From CADCTM01 sp049671305 (lineage in GTDB: Bacteria; Cyanobacteriota; Cyanobacteriia; Cyanobacteriales; Coleofasciculaceae), in the NCBI GenBank assembly GCA_049671305.1, contig JBATUR010000034.1, positions 1 to 64,000 of the forward strand: 64,000 nucleotides of DNA. Direction: 5' to 3'. The position numbers were made by a program, and so were the translations under genes. The notes beneath the pieces were generated by a model. It was not told the origin of the DNA. It saw only the letters and a program-made list of their open reading frames with translations, and did not search any database. This document shows, in pieces, positions 41,081-50,600 of this stretch (position 1 is the stretch's first letter; each line of letters opens with the position of its first letter).

Positions 41081-41917
41081 TTACTCTTTCCCACCCGTAA
41101 AAGTTACACCTTGAATAAAATAACGATTAAAAAATGCATAAATTGCTAGGGCTGGCAAGGTTAAAACCATTGAGGCTGCCATGATATAGTTCCAGTAGGT
41201 AATATATTGCCCTTTAAAGGTATTTAATCCCAAAGGAAGTGTAAACATTTCTGGGTCAGATAAGATAATTAAAGGTGTCAAAAAGTTATTCCAATTTCCC
41301 ATAAAAATAAAAATAGCTTGTGCGGCTAAGGCTGGTTTAGCTAAGGGTAAAACGATTGAAATAAAAGTTTCCCAGCGACTTAAGCCATCTAATGCGGCAG
41401 CTTCTTCTAACTCTTTGGGAAAACTTATAAAAAATTGTCGCATCATAAAAATAAAGGTAGCATTTACCAGGTTAGGAATAATCAATCCTTGGTAAGAATT
41501 GAGCCATCCCAAAGCTTTTAAAATTAAGTAGCTAGGAATAAGAGTAATTTGTCCAGGTATCATCAAAACAGCTAAAATAAGCAAAAAACAAAATCGATTA
41601 CCAACAAATTTTATTCTTGCCAGCGCATAGCCTGCCATTGAGTTAAATAAAAGATTAAAGCTAGTAACACAAGTGGCAACAAAGATACTATTTAGTAACC
41701 AACGTCCAAATAATGGTTCTTGTATAAATATTTTTTTATAGTTATCTAAAGTAAATTGATGGGGAATAAAATTAATTACTCCTGAACTGATTTCTTGCAG
41801 GGATTTAAAAGAAGCAGAAAGCGCCCAAGCAAATGGGATGAAGGTAATTATTGAATAAAGTATAAGACTGGAATATAAAAGTATTTTTAATAAATTAAAG
41901 TTGAAGGTTTTAGACAT
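41081..41917 (-). CDS. Sugar ABC transporter permease, MalG type
   Basis: The 278-residue permease has six membrane helices and the EAA loop ELEEAAALDGLSRWETFISI, which contacts the ATPase. It belongs to the carbohydrate uptake transporter-1 family. It begins one base after the stop of the MalF-type gene, so the two are translated together. The third gene of the operon; its sequence ends in a basic-free tail VTFTGGKE, usual for this family. Confidence 0.92.
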   Translation of the reverse strand: MSKTFNFNLLKILLYSSLILYSIITFIPFAWALSASFKSLQEISSGVINFIPHQFTLDNYKKIFIQEPLFGRWLLNSIFVATCVTSFNLLFNSMAGYALARIKFVGNRFCFLLILAVLMIPGQITLIPSYLILKALGWLNSYQGLIIPNLVNATFIFMMRQFFISFPKELEEAAALDGLSRWETFISIVLPLAKPALAAQAIFIFMGNWNNFLTPLIILSDPEMFTLPLGLNTFKGQYITYWNYIMAASMVLTLPALAIYAFFNRYFIQGVTFTGGKE

Positions 41918-41918
41918 T

Positions 41919-42809
41919 TTATTTTTCCTCTTTAAAGAAACGACGTTGAATAATAGTGGCTATCATAATCACAGCCGCAAGCATCAAAGCTAGTGCGGCA
42001 GCATAACCCATATCTAAACTTTTAAAAGCATACTGATAGATTAGGAGTACAACTGTTAAAGTTGAGTTATTTGGACCACCTGAACCGGCGGAGAAAATAT
42101 AAGATTGGTCAAATAATTGGAACGTACCAATTACACCCATAGCAATAATAAAAAAAGTAACTGGCTTGAGTAATGGGATAGTAATTGAAACAAATTTATC
42201 TAATTTATTGGCACCATCAATTGTGGCAGCTTCATAAAGAGAGGTGGGAATTTCTTGTAAAGCTGCCAGATAAATTACCATGAAAAATGGTGCAGTTGAC
42301 CAAATATTCATGAGCATAATTGCTTTTAAGGCTACTGATGGATCACCGATCCAGTTATAAGCAGGTAAGCCAAAAAAGCCGAGAAAATAGTTTAGTAATC
42401 CATTAGAATTATAAATCCACATAAAGATGAGGGTGAGAACAGCCGAGGATGTTACAGTCGGCAGAAAAAAGATTATTCTGAATCCACTTTTTCCTTTAAT
42501 TTTGGAATTGAGAATTAAGGCTAAAACTAAAGCTAGTATTGTTTGAATAGGAACAACAATGGCGACATATTCAGCCGTATTTTTTAAGGCAATCCAGACT
42601 CGTTCATCATCAATCATCCTCAAGAAACTTTTGAAGCCAATAAATCGATAATTTAATTCTCCTAAAATTCTCACTTTATGAAAAGCTAGAAAAAAAGCAT
42701 AAGCAATTGGCAAAATTACAAAGGTTCCCAACACAATTATTGTGGGAATCATGAATGAGTATCCAGATAAAGTTTCTCGAACACCCTGCTTTTTCAAAAC
42801 TATTTTCAT
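41919..42809 (-). CDS. Sugar ABC transporter permease, MalF type
   Basis: The 296-residue protein has six membrane helices (for example GYSFMIPTIIVLGTFVILPI and FFIIAMGVIGTFQLF) and an EAA loop SLYEAATIDGANKLDKFVSI. With the MalG-type subunit it forms the channel. The start lies 28 bases after the binding-protein gene. Substrate is unknown; oligosaccharides or compatible solutes such as glucosylglycerol or trehalose are possible for cyanobacteria. Confidence 0.92.
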   Translation of the reverse strand: MKIVLKKQGVRETLSGYSFMIPTIIVLGTFVILPIAYAFFLAFHKVRILGELNYRFIGFKSFLRMIDDERVWIALKNTAEYVAIVVPIQTILALVLALILNSKIKGKSGFRIIFFLPTVTSSAVLTLIFMWIYNSNGLLNYFLGFFGLPAYNWIGDPSVALKAIMLMNIWSTAPFFMVIYLAALQEIPTSLYEAATIDGANKLDKFVSITIPLLKPVTFFIIAMGVIGTFQLFDQSYIFSAGSGGPNNSTLTVVLLIYQYAFKSLDMGYAAALALMLAAVIMIATIIQRRFFKEEK

Positions 42810-42837
42810 GATTCACTACCTTGGTATTGAGATTTGT

Positions 42838-44091
42838 TTAACGTGCGGCTTGGATTTCTTTATTGGCAGATCTTTGGGCTTTAAACATAGCAGCTTGTAA
42901 AGACTGTTCGCCAATTAAAGCACTAATAAACTGATTATTAAATTGAAGCATAATTGTTGGCAAATTTTCGCCAGCTTGCCAAATTGTTGCATAAGCCGAA
43001 CCTGCAACAAAAGGAGCATATAATTGATTTTGCTCATACCCAAGTTCTGCTAAAACAGATTTACGTGCAGGAAGAGCTAGTCCTTCTTTTGCCCATGATT
43101 TCATGCCTTCTTTACTGGTTAAATAGTTAAGAAGTTGCCACGCTGCCTCTTTATGTTTAGTTTTTTTGTTCATAACGTAAGCAACTGTATATGCCATTGT
43201 GCCTTTTTTGCCTGCAACATTTGGAATTTCTGCTGTTGCAAAGTCAAGCTTTGGAAAGGTATCTTTTAAGTAAGGAACTGCCCAGCTTCCTTCTATTACC
43301 ATTGCTGCTTTTCCTTGCCCAAAGAGTTCGCTACCGGAATTTGCTCCTAAATCTGAAGGTTGAGCTGATGACTTATCTTTACGGTATTGATCAACGATTA
43401 ATTGCAATCCTTTTAAACTAGGTGAAGTGGCAAAGGCAGCGTTACCATTTTGATCGATTAAACTGCCTCCAAAAGCAGTCATCATAAAGTATTGTCGAGA
43501 AAGATCGGGAGATAATCCTAAACCATATTGTTCATTTCTACCATCTTTGTTTTTATCTAGAGTAAGCTTTTTGGCAGTTTGCCTTAATTCTTTCCAAGTT
43601 TTAGGCGGGGTATTAATTCCTACTTCTTCAAAAGTCTTTTTATTATAAAAAAGTGCAAGAGTTGAGAAGTCTTTGGGTAATCCATAAATTTGATTTTCTA
43701 ATTGAAAAGCTTTAAGTAAGGATGGCTCAAAGTCTGTAATATCAACTTGCTCAGTAATGTAAGAATTCAGAGGTTCTAGCACCTCATATTTCATTAACAA
43801 AGGTGCTTCAAATGCATCTAAATAAAAGATATCTGGTGCAGCATCTCCAATTAATCGAGTTTTGATGACATCCATGTATTGGTCATTAATAACTTCATGT
43901 TTAACCCGAATATTGGGATGTTCTAATTCAAAGGTTTTTAAGACTTTTGCTAGTAGTTGCTTCTCATTAGGACTACTTTGCCAACCACTAAGAGTTAGGG
44001 TAATTTTGTCTGAAGCTGGGTGGATACAGCTAGTTAAAGTAACAATAATCAATAGCAATAAACTCCAGATGGAGAGGAGTTTTTTCATCAT
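42838..44091 (-). CDS. Sugar ABC transporter substrate-binding lipoprotein
   Basis: The 417-residue protein has a lipoprotein signal with lipobox VTLTSCIHP and a solute-binding family-1 fold: TLSGWQSSPNEKQLLAKVLK, DAAPDIFYLDAFEAPLL, FYNKKTFEEVGINTPPKTWK and AMVIEGSWAVPYLKDTFP. It captures sugar in the periplasm for the two following permeases. No ATPase gene is present in the locus, so a shared MsmK/MalK-type ATPase elsewhere must serve it. ATGATG at the start leaves a one-codon ambiguity. Confidence 0.92.
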   Translation of the reverse strand: MMKKLLSIWSLLLLIIVTLTSCIHPASDKITLTLSGWQSSPNEKQLLAKVLKTFELEHPNIRVKHEVINDQYMDVIKTRLIGDAAPDIFYLDAFEAPLLMKYEVLEPLNSYITEQVDITDFEPSLLKAFQLENQIYGLPKDFSTLALFYNKKTFEEVGINTPPKTWKELRQTAKKLTLDKNKDGRNEQYGLGLSPDLSRQYFMMTAFGGSLIDQNGNAAFATSPSLKGLQLIVDQYRKDKSSAQPSDLGANSGSELFGQGKAAMVIEGSWAVPYLKDTFPKLDFATAEIPNVAGKKGTMAYTVAYVMNKKTKHKEAAWQLLNYLTSKEGMKSWAKEGLALPARKSVLAELGYEQNQLYAPFVAGSAYATIWQAGENLPTIMLQFNNQFISALIGEQSLQAAMFKAQRSANKEIQAAR

Positions 44092-44427
44092 TTTCAGTTT
44101 TCTACAACAGGTATTAAGTAATTAAACCCCTAATTTATGTGGGTCGAATTTTATGAATGATATCTGTATTAGCTTAAAACTACTTTGCAAAACTAAATTT
44201 TAATGGGAAAATGACCAGTTATTTATTAATTTATAGATCTTATTCTAGCGTTAGTTAGCTCAGGTATGAGGCATTTGACCTAACAAATGTTACAAAACAT
44301 CAAATAACCTCTCATGTGTGTTTGTCACTAGCTTTTATATCATCTATAACGTTCCCTAGTGTTTTTGATAATTATATTATTAGTTGCTACAAATATTTGA
44401 ATAATTATTTTAAGTTTTCTTGATCTT
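44092..44427. other. Intergenic region upstream of the sugar transporter operon
   Basis: An AT-rich, 336-base gap on the minus strand between the hybrid kinase stop and the operon start. It must carry the operon promoter, but I find no clear -35/-10 pair, terminator or strong palindrome; ATGTTACAAAACAT near 44288 is a weak inverted repeat. No coding frame. Confidence 0.5.
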
Positions 44428-47160
44428 TTAATCCTCAGTCACTTCCTCAATCATTTTCATAATTTCTTCATTTTTAAAATCGTCTGCAAGCTCAAGTAAT
44501 TTATTCACAAATTGTGTATATTTACTATCTAATTGCTTGATTCGAGTCGCTTCCTGCTTAATGTCTTCGTTATCACCAATTTGTGCCGCTTTATATATGT
44601 TAGTTAATTCCTCGACTGGAGGCATTACTATTGCTGATAAAGGCTCAGATGCTGAGTTGGCTTCAATTACATTATGCGTACTATAAATCCAATTTAACTT
44701 TAGATAGTGTTTTATTTTTTGTAGTAATTCTTCTACTTTAATTGGTTTTGATATAAAATCTTGACAACCAAACTGCTGACTTTTTTGTTGTTCAAACTCA
44801 AATACCCTGGCAGATGTGGCAAGGATAGGTGTATGTGTAAATTCAGGTGATTTGCGGAGCTGTCGCGCCATTTCAAAGCCATCCATAACTGGCATCATTA
44901 AGTCAGTAATAATTAAATCTGGTTGAAATTCAACAGCTTGTTTTAAACCTTCTTGACCATTAAATGCTGACTGAACTTCAAACCCTATTGGTTCTAATAT
45001 ATTGATAATTACTGAACAGTTTTCTGAGTTATCATCAATTACCAAAATTTTATGTTTTTTCCCTTGATAGCCAATGATATTGTAAAAAAAGTTGAGGGTG
45101 GTAGACTGAATTGGTTTAGCAGTTTCCGGTAGGTTCAAATCAAATCTAAATAAGCTACCAACGCCCGATAGACTTTCAACAAAAATTTCGCTTTTCATCA
45201 TGGAAATAATTTTTTTTGTAATTGATAAACCTAATCCAGTTCCTTCAATTCGGCGTGAAGTATCTCCAACTTGTTCAAAGGGTGAAAATATTTTTTCTAA
45301 CTGATCACTTGTCATGCCAATTCCAGTATCTTCGATTTGAAAACGAATTTTTATAAAAGATTGAATAGATGAGTTATTGCTGGAAGTTAAAGATAGTTGG
45401 GTTGTGTTATCTATAGCTACCCCATCTATTTCTTGAGTCACAATGTCTGTAGCTAAGTTTTCTATTACTTCAACCTTAAAAGTCACACTGCCTGCATCTG
45501 TAAATTTAATGGCATTGCTTATGAGATTGATCAAGACTTGACGCAGCCTCTTTTCATCAGCATTAACTGTATCAGGAAGTTGGTTAATAGGTTGATATAT
45601 AAAGTTAATTTTTTTCTGTTCAGCTTTGATTCTACAAATATCTGAGACACCTTTTAAAAAATAAGGTAAATTGAAATCGTTGGCATATAAATCTAGCTTT
45701 TGAGCTTCAATTTTAGCTAAATCCAAAATATCATTGATTAGATTAAGTAAGTGTTCTCCACACTTATAAATAATTTCCAGTCCATTTTGTTGCTTGGAGG
45801 TACAGTCTTTGTCTAATTGAAGAATTTGAGCATACCCTAAAATCCCGTTGAGAGGAGTACGAAGCTCATGACTCATATTAGCAAGAAAGTCGCTTTTGGC
45901 TTGGTTTGCAGCTTCAGCCGCTACCTTAGCTTGCTCCATCACCGCTTCAGCCATTTTGCGATCATCAATATTGCGGGCTACCCAAATTACTGAATTGTTG
46001 GGCATTGGTGAAATACTGGCAGCGAACCAAGTCTCTCGATTATTAAGAGTAAGGCTATAGTCAAAATAAATAGTTTCTTGTGTAATTAATGCTTGGTCAA
46101 CTTTTTCTAGCCAATTTTTGTTTGTTTCTCCCAACAAAAAATGTTCAACTGTTTTATTGATGGGGTCAGCTTCAAAATCGTATAATTTTCTTATATTAGT
46201 TGGTGCAAGTTCTATTGATTTTTTTTCATCAATAACAAGTACAATGTCAGTCATTGCTTCAAAAACTGCACGAATTTTTTCTTCCGATGTGCGTAGTTTT
46301 TCCTCTAAAAATTTACGCTCTGTCATATCACGAGCTACCCAAATCACTGAGATTGAAGAAATGGGAGAAATGTTAGCAGCAAACCAAAAAAATTGTTCTC
46401 CAATTGTCAATTTATACTCAATGCTTACAGTTTGTTGAGTATGCAAAGCTTGTTGAATGCATTCCAAAAAGGTATCAGCTTGCTTTGCTTCAAATACTTC
46501 GTATATGGTTTTTCCTAGTAAATTTTCAGCAGAATTATAGAGCAGCGCTGAATCATTAGAGATGACTTTTAGATATTTTCCTTGTTGATCAATAACGAAA
46601 ATTAATTCTGTCATTGCAGCAAAGATAGCCCGTAGTTCTGCTTCAGCTTTTGCTAATTCGACAGTCCTTTCAGTAACTCTTTGTTCTAAAGAGGAGTTTA
46701 ATTGCTGTAGCTCTATATTGACTTTTTGTAACTCTTTATTTTGCTCAGATACTTGTTTCTCCTGAAAATAACTCCTAATCGCTTCAGCAACAGTTAATCT
46801 AAGATCTGCTTCGTCCCAAGGTTTAGCAATATAACGATACAAGTTGGCGAAATTAACCGCATTCCCAACAGCTTCTCCGCTTGCTTGTCCCGTTAAAAGT
46901 ATCTTCAAAGTTTTGGGATATTGGGAGTAAATCTCAATCAAGAGTTCATCTCCCTTCATTCCTGGCATGATTTGATCGCTAATAAGAAGTGGAATTTCAA
47001 ATTCCTCCTCTTGCAATTCTTCAAAAAGTTCTAGTGCTTCCTCAGCACTTTCAGCAAGTTCAATGTTATATTCATTTCCTAAGTAACGAACTAGCTGATC
47101 TCTGAGACTAATTAACACCATTCTTTCATCATCTACGCAAATAATTGCTTTTTTATTCAT
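44428..47160 (-). CDS. Hybrid histidine kinase with two receiver and two PAS domains
   Basis: The 910-residue cytoplasmic protein runs: receiver (about 1-125, Asp in LLISDQIMPGMKG), coiled coil (about 130-165), PAS (about 170-290), PAS (about 295-415), HisKA with His near 429 (NMSHELRTPLNGI), HATPase (about 545-685; GTGLGLSITKKIISMMKS), receiver (about 700-820, Asp near 754 in LIITDLMMPVMDG) and a helical tail. Two receivers at opposite ends suggest both an input and an output relay. It overlaps the preceding receiver gene by eight bases, so both are translated together. The C-terminal half closely resembles the Cache kinase at 31.6-34.4 kb. Confidence 0.92.
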   Translation of the reverse strand: MNKKAIICVDDERMVLISLRDQLVRYLGNEYNIELAESAEEALELFEELQEEEFEIPLLISDQIMPGMKGDELLIEIYSQYPKTLKILLTGQASGEAVGNAVNFANLYRYIAKPWDEADLRLTVAEAIRSYFQEKQVSEQNKELQKVNIELQQLNSSLEQRVTERTVELAKAEAELRAIFAAMTELIFVIDQQGKYLKVISNDSALLYNSAENLLGKTIYEVFEAKQADTFLECIQQALHTQQTVSIEYKLTIGEQFFWFAANISPISSISVIWVARDMTERKFLEEKLRTSEEKIRAVFEAMTDIVLVIDEKKSIELAPTNIRKLYDFEADPINKTVEHFLLGETNKNWLEKVDQALITQETIYFDYSLTLNNRETWFAASISPMPNNSVIWVARNIDDRKMAEAVMEQAKVAAEAANQAKSDFLANMSHELRTPLNGILGYAQILQLDKDCTSKQQNGLEIIYKCGEHLLNLINDILDLAKIEAQKLDLYANDFNLPYFLKGVSDICRIKAEQKKINFIYQPINQLPDTVNADEKRLRQVLINLISNAIKFTDAGSVTFKVEVIENLATDIVTQEIDGVAIDNTTQLSLTSSNNSSIQSFIKIRFQIEDTGIGMTSDQLEKIFSPFEQVGDTSRRIEGTGLGLSITKKIISMMKSEIFVESLSGVGSLFRFDLNLPETAKPIQSTTLNFFYNIIGYQGKKHKILVIDDNSENCSVIINILEPIGFEVQSAFNGQEGLKQAVEFQPDLIITDLMMPVMDGFEMARQLRKSPEFTHTPILATSARVFEFEQQKSQQFGCQDFISKPIKVEELLQKIKHYLKLNWIYSTHNVIEANSASEPLSAIVMPPVEELTNIYKAAQIGDNEDIKQEATRIKQLDSKYTQFVNKLLELADDFKNEEIMKMIEEVTED

Positions 47161-47554
47161 TCATTTTCTCCAATCCTGATGAAAGGACTTCTATTAATGT
47201 TGCTTCATCCCACGGCTTGGGTAAATAACGATGGAGATTAGCCTGTTTTTGGGTACGTTCAATTGCTTCCTCATCAGCTTGTCCTGTTAATAAAACTTTG
47301 ACAATGTTGGGGAATTTTTGATGAACTTTAATTAGAAACTCATCTCCTTTCATATTAGGCATAAGCCAATCAGAAACTATGATAAGAAGATTTATGCCAT
47401 CTTTATTTAACTCCTCAATAATTTCTAGGGCTTCATCAGCACTTTCTGCAAATTCATAACTATACTGTTTTCCAAAATGATAAGTAAGCTGATCTCGCAA
47501 GCTTAGTAAGATCATTCGCTCATCATCTACACATAAAATCGCTTTTTCTGACAT
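47153..47554 (-). CDS. Single-domain response regulator
   Basis: The 133-residue protein is a receiver only: AILCVDDERMILLSLRDQL with the acidic pair, the phospho-acceptor Asp in IIVSDWLMPNMKG, and LTGQADEEA and the conserved Lys in RYLPKPWDEA. It is very similar to the N-terminal receiver of the following kinase, which begins AIICVDDERMVLISLRDQL, so the two arose by duplication. The genes overlap by eight bases. Probably a phosphate carrier in a relay with the giant kinase upstream. Confidence 0.92.
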   Translation of the reverse strand: MSEKAILCVDDERMILLSLRDQLTYHFGKQYSYEFAESADEALEIIEELNKDGINLLIIVSDWLMPNMKGDEFLIKVHQKFPNIVKVLLTGQADEEAIERTQKQANLHRYLPKPWDEATLIEVLSSGLEKMNE

Positions 47555-47625
47555 TGTTTTAAATTGAGTTTAAGGTTGGTATAGGAAGTAGTATTTTACA
47601 GCATACTACACTTGAGTTTTTCAAT

Positions 47626-50600
47626 CTATAAAATGGCTATAAAGACAATAAAAGTTGTCTTTCCTGGCTCACTTTCTACTTTAATTCTCCCTTGATGCTT
47701 GTCAATAATCTTGCGAACAATATCTAAGCCTAAACCGCTACCTTCCCCTGCTGGTTTAGTGGTGAAAAAAGGCTCAAATATTTTTTCTTGAATTGCTAAT
47801 GGAATACCCGAACCAGAATCTGTAATTTGCACTTTTATTTGATTATTTTGCTGTGATACAGATATTTCTAACTTTCCTTTGTTATTCATTGCTTGAATAG
47901 CATTATGAACTAAGTTAGTCCATACTTGGCTTAGTTCTTCTGGATAGCAAAGCGTAGATGGGACTTCCTGATAATTTTTGATAACTTCAATACCTTGTTT
48001 TAGCTGATTGTGATAAATTGTTAGGACTAAATCTAGTCCTTCTGTAATTGTAGCCCTAGTCATTTCACCAGAATCACTTTGTCGAGCATAGTTTTTGAGA
48101 GCAAAAACTATTTTTGAGGCACGTTCTACAGCTAGCATAATATTTTTACTATTATTTTGCTGCAAGTATAAGTTGTATGCCGCTTCTAAAATAAAGATAT
48201 TATTGTTTTCTTGTAATAAAGCAATAAAAGGAGAAAGATCGTTAGTAAAGCCTAACTTAACTAAAATAGAAGCAATTGTGTCAGGTTCTGCAATATTTTG
48301 TGCTTCTAGCTCTTTTTTGAGACGACGTTTCAATTGCCGCTCTTCTCTAAAGGAAAGGCTTTCTTGATTTTGTTGAGCAGATTCTAATAAAGCGAAAAAG
48401 TCAGATTGTCTGGAAAGAGATAGTTCTTGGAGAAGTTGAGGTAATTGCTGTAATGAATTGGTCAAAGCTGTAGCAATATTACTAATAGAAGCTCGTATTG
48501 CTCCTAATGGCGTGTTGATTTCGTGGGCAACACCAGCAATTAATTGTCCAAGAGCTGCCATTTTTTCTGATTGAATTAATTCTTTTTGTGTAGCTTTAAG
48601 CTGTTGTAAAGCTGTAGCTAGTTCTTCATTTTTTTGACGTAATATTAACTCGGCTTGTTTGCGATCTGTAATATCTTCAGCTATACATAATAAATGTGTC
48701 GCTTCTTGTTGTTGATTAAACAACGGTACTTTAATAAACCGCTGCCAGAGACTACCTTTAATGTTATGTTCAATATGTTCTTCTTCAAAAATTATTAATT
48801 CACCATTTTTGATGATATCTAAATCTTCCTTAAGAAATTTATCGGCTAATTGGGCTTCAACAAAGTCATAACTATTGCGTCCAATTGCTTTAGATTCAGA
48901 AATTCCATATAATTGCTCCGCTGCTTGATTCCATAAAATATAGCGCCAGTCATTCTGTACATCTTTAACAAATAATGCTAAAGGAATATTAGCAACAATG
49001 TTATCTAGAAAACGATTTACCTGAGATAATTTATCTTCTAATTGTTTGCGGTCACTAATATCTCGAATCATAAATAATGCTTCATTTTCTCCACTAACAA
49101 CAATCCTAACTTCTTCATATTGTTGCTTACCATTAATCCAGTTTTCCTGCTCATATATTTGATTGGTTCCTGTAGCTAAAGCTTTTTGTAAATGTAGTAG
49201 ATGACGCTCGTGAACTTGTTTAGGTAAAAATTCAGATATATGCTTTCCCACAGGTTGAAAATCTCCTGGTAGTAAATCTATGAATTCACAAGTAGAGACA
49301 TAACCTAAATAAACGCCCTCAGCGCTGACGCGGAACATCAAATCAGGTATAGCAGAAAGGATGGCACGGTTTTGGGCTTCACTATCACGCAATGCTTCTT
49401 CTACCCGTTGACGCTCTAGAATTTCTAGCTGTAAGGCTTGAGTACGTTCTCGGACTTTCTGCTCCAAATTTTGATTATATTCTGCTAAGACTTTCTCAGC
49501 TTGCTTACGTTTAGTAATATCTTGAAAGACAACAAGAGCATAAGTAATATTGCCCTGGTTATCATAAATTGGCGTTCCAGTAGTTTCAATAGAAACAATC
49601 TTATCTCGATGGTGAATTTCTAAATCATCAATAATAGAACTTTCACCCCTTAAGGCTCGTACAAGAGCCAAATTTTCGACAGGATATTCTTGCTCTGTAC
49701 CTGCTTTAAAAAAATTATAAACCTTTGATAATTGATCAGAAGGAGCATCTGGCTTAACATCTGTACCAAGTAACTCTTGTCCTTTTTGATTATAATAACA
49801 GGGTTTACCAGCAGCATCAAGCACACTTATACCTAAAGGCATTGCTTCTAAAAATTGAGTCAGCCGACTTTCTCTTTCTTTAACTTCTTTATAGAGTTTG
49901 GCATTAGTAATAGCGATTGCAGCTTGCCCAGATAATAACTGTAAAACTTCCCGTTGCTCTGGTGTGAAAGCGCCTGTAGTTAAATTATTTTCTAAGTAAA
50001 TAATACCGCTTAGTTGACCTTGGTTGAGCAGTGGTGAACACAAAATAGATTTTGTTTGATGCTCTTTAATATAAGGATCATTAGTAAACTTACCTTGATG
50101 AGCAGCATCATATTTGACTATTGTTTCTTTAGTCCGAGCAACATAATTAATAATTGATATAGGTAGGCGATTATCGATAGGAATTGACTGTAATACACTG
50201 ATCTGATCAGACCCGATTTCTCTGAAGGCTTCAACCAATAGTTGACCTTCTGTTTCTAAAATTAGGTAACCCACTTCTGCTCCCGCACTTTGGATCAAAA
50301 TCTGCATCAAGTTTGCCAATAATTTCTCTAGATTAATTTCGCTACCAATAGCTTGAGAAGCTTTCATCAACGTAGCAAAATCTAAGGCTTCTATTGAGTG
50401 AGTATTCGTTGTTGTTTTTCTAGTTAGTGCAGCATTTTTTGTAGTATTTATTGGTGCTGATGACTGGTTTGTTAATTGAGGATATTTTAATTCTAAATCC
50501 TTAATTTTAGCTGTTGCTCCCCAACGAACATAGCAGTCGTAAGCATCCACTAAATAAACTTTAGCAATTTTTTGTTTGCTCCAAGTGAAATAAAATTTTG

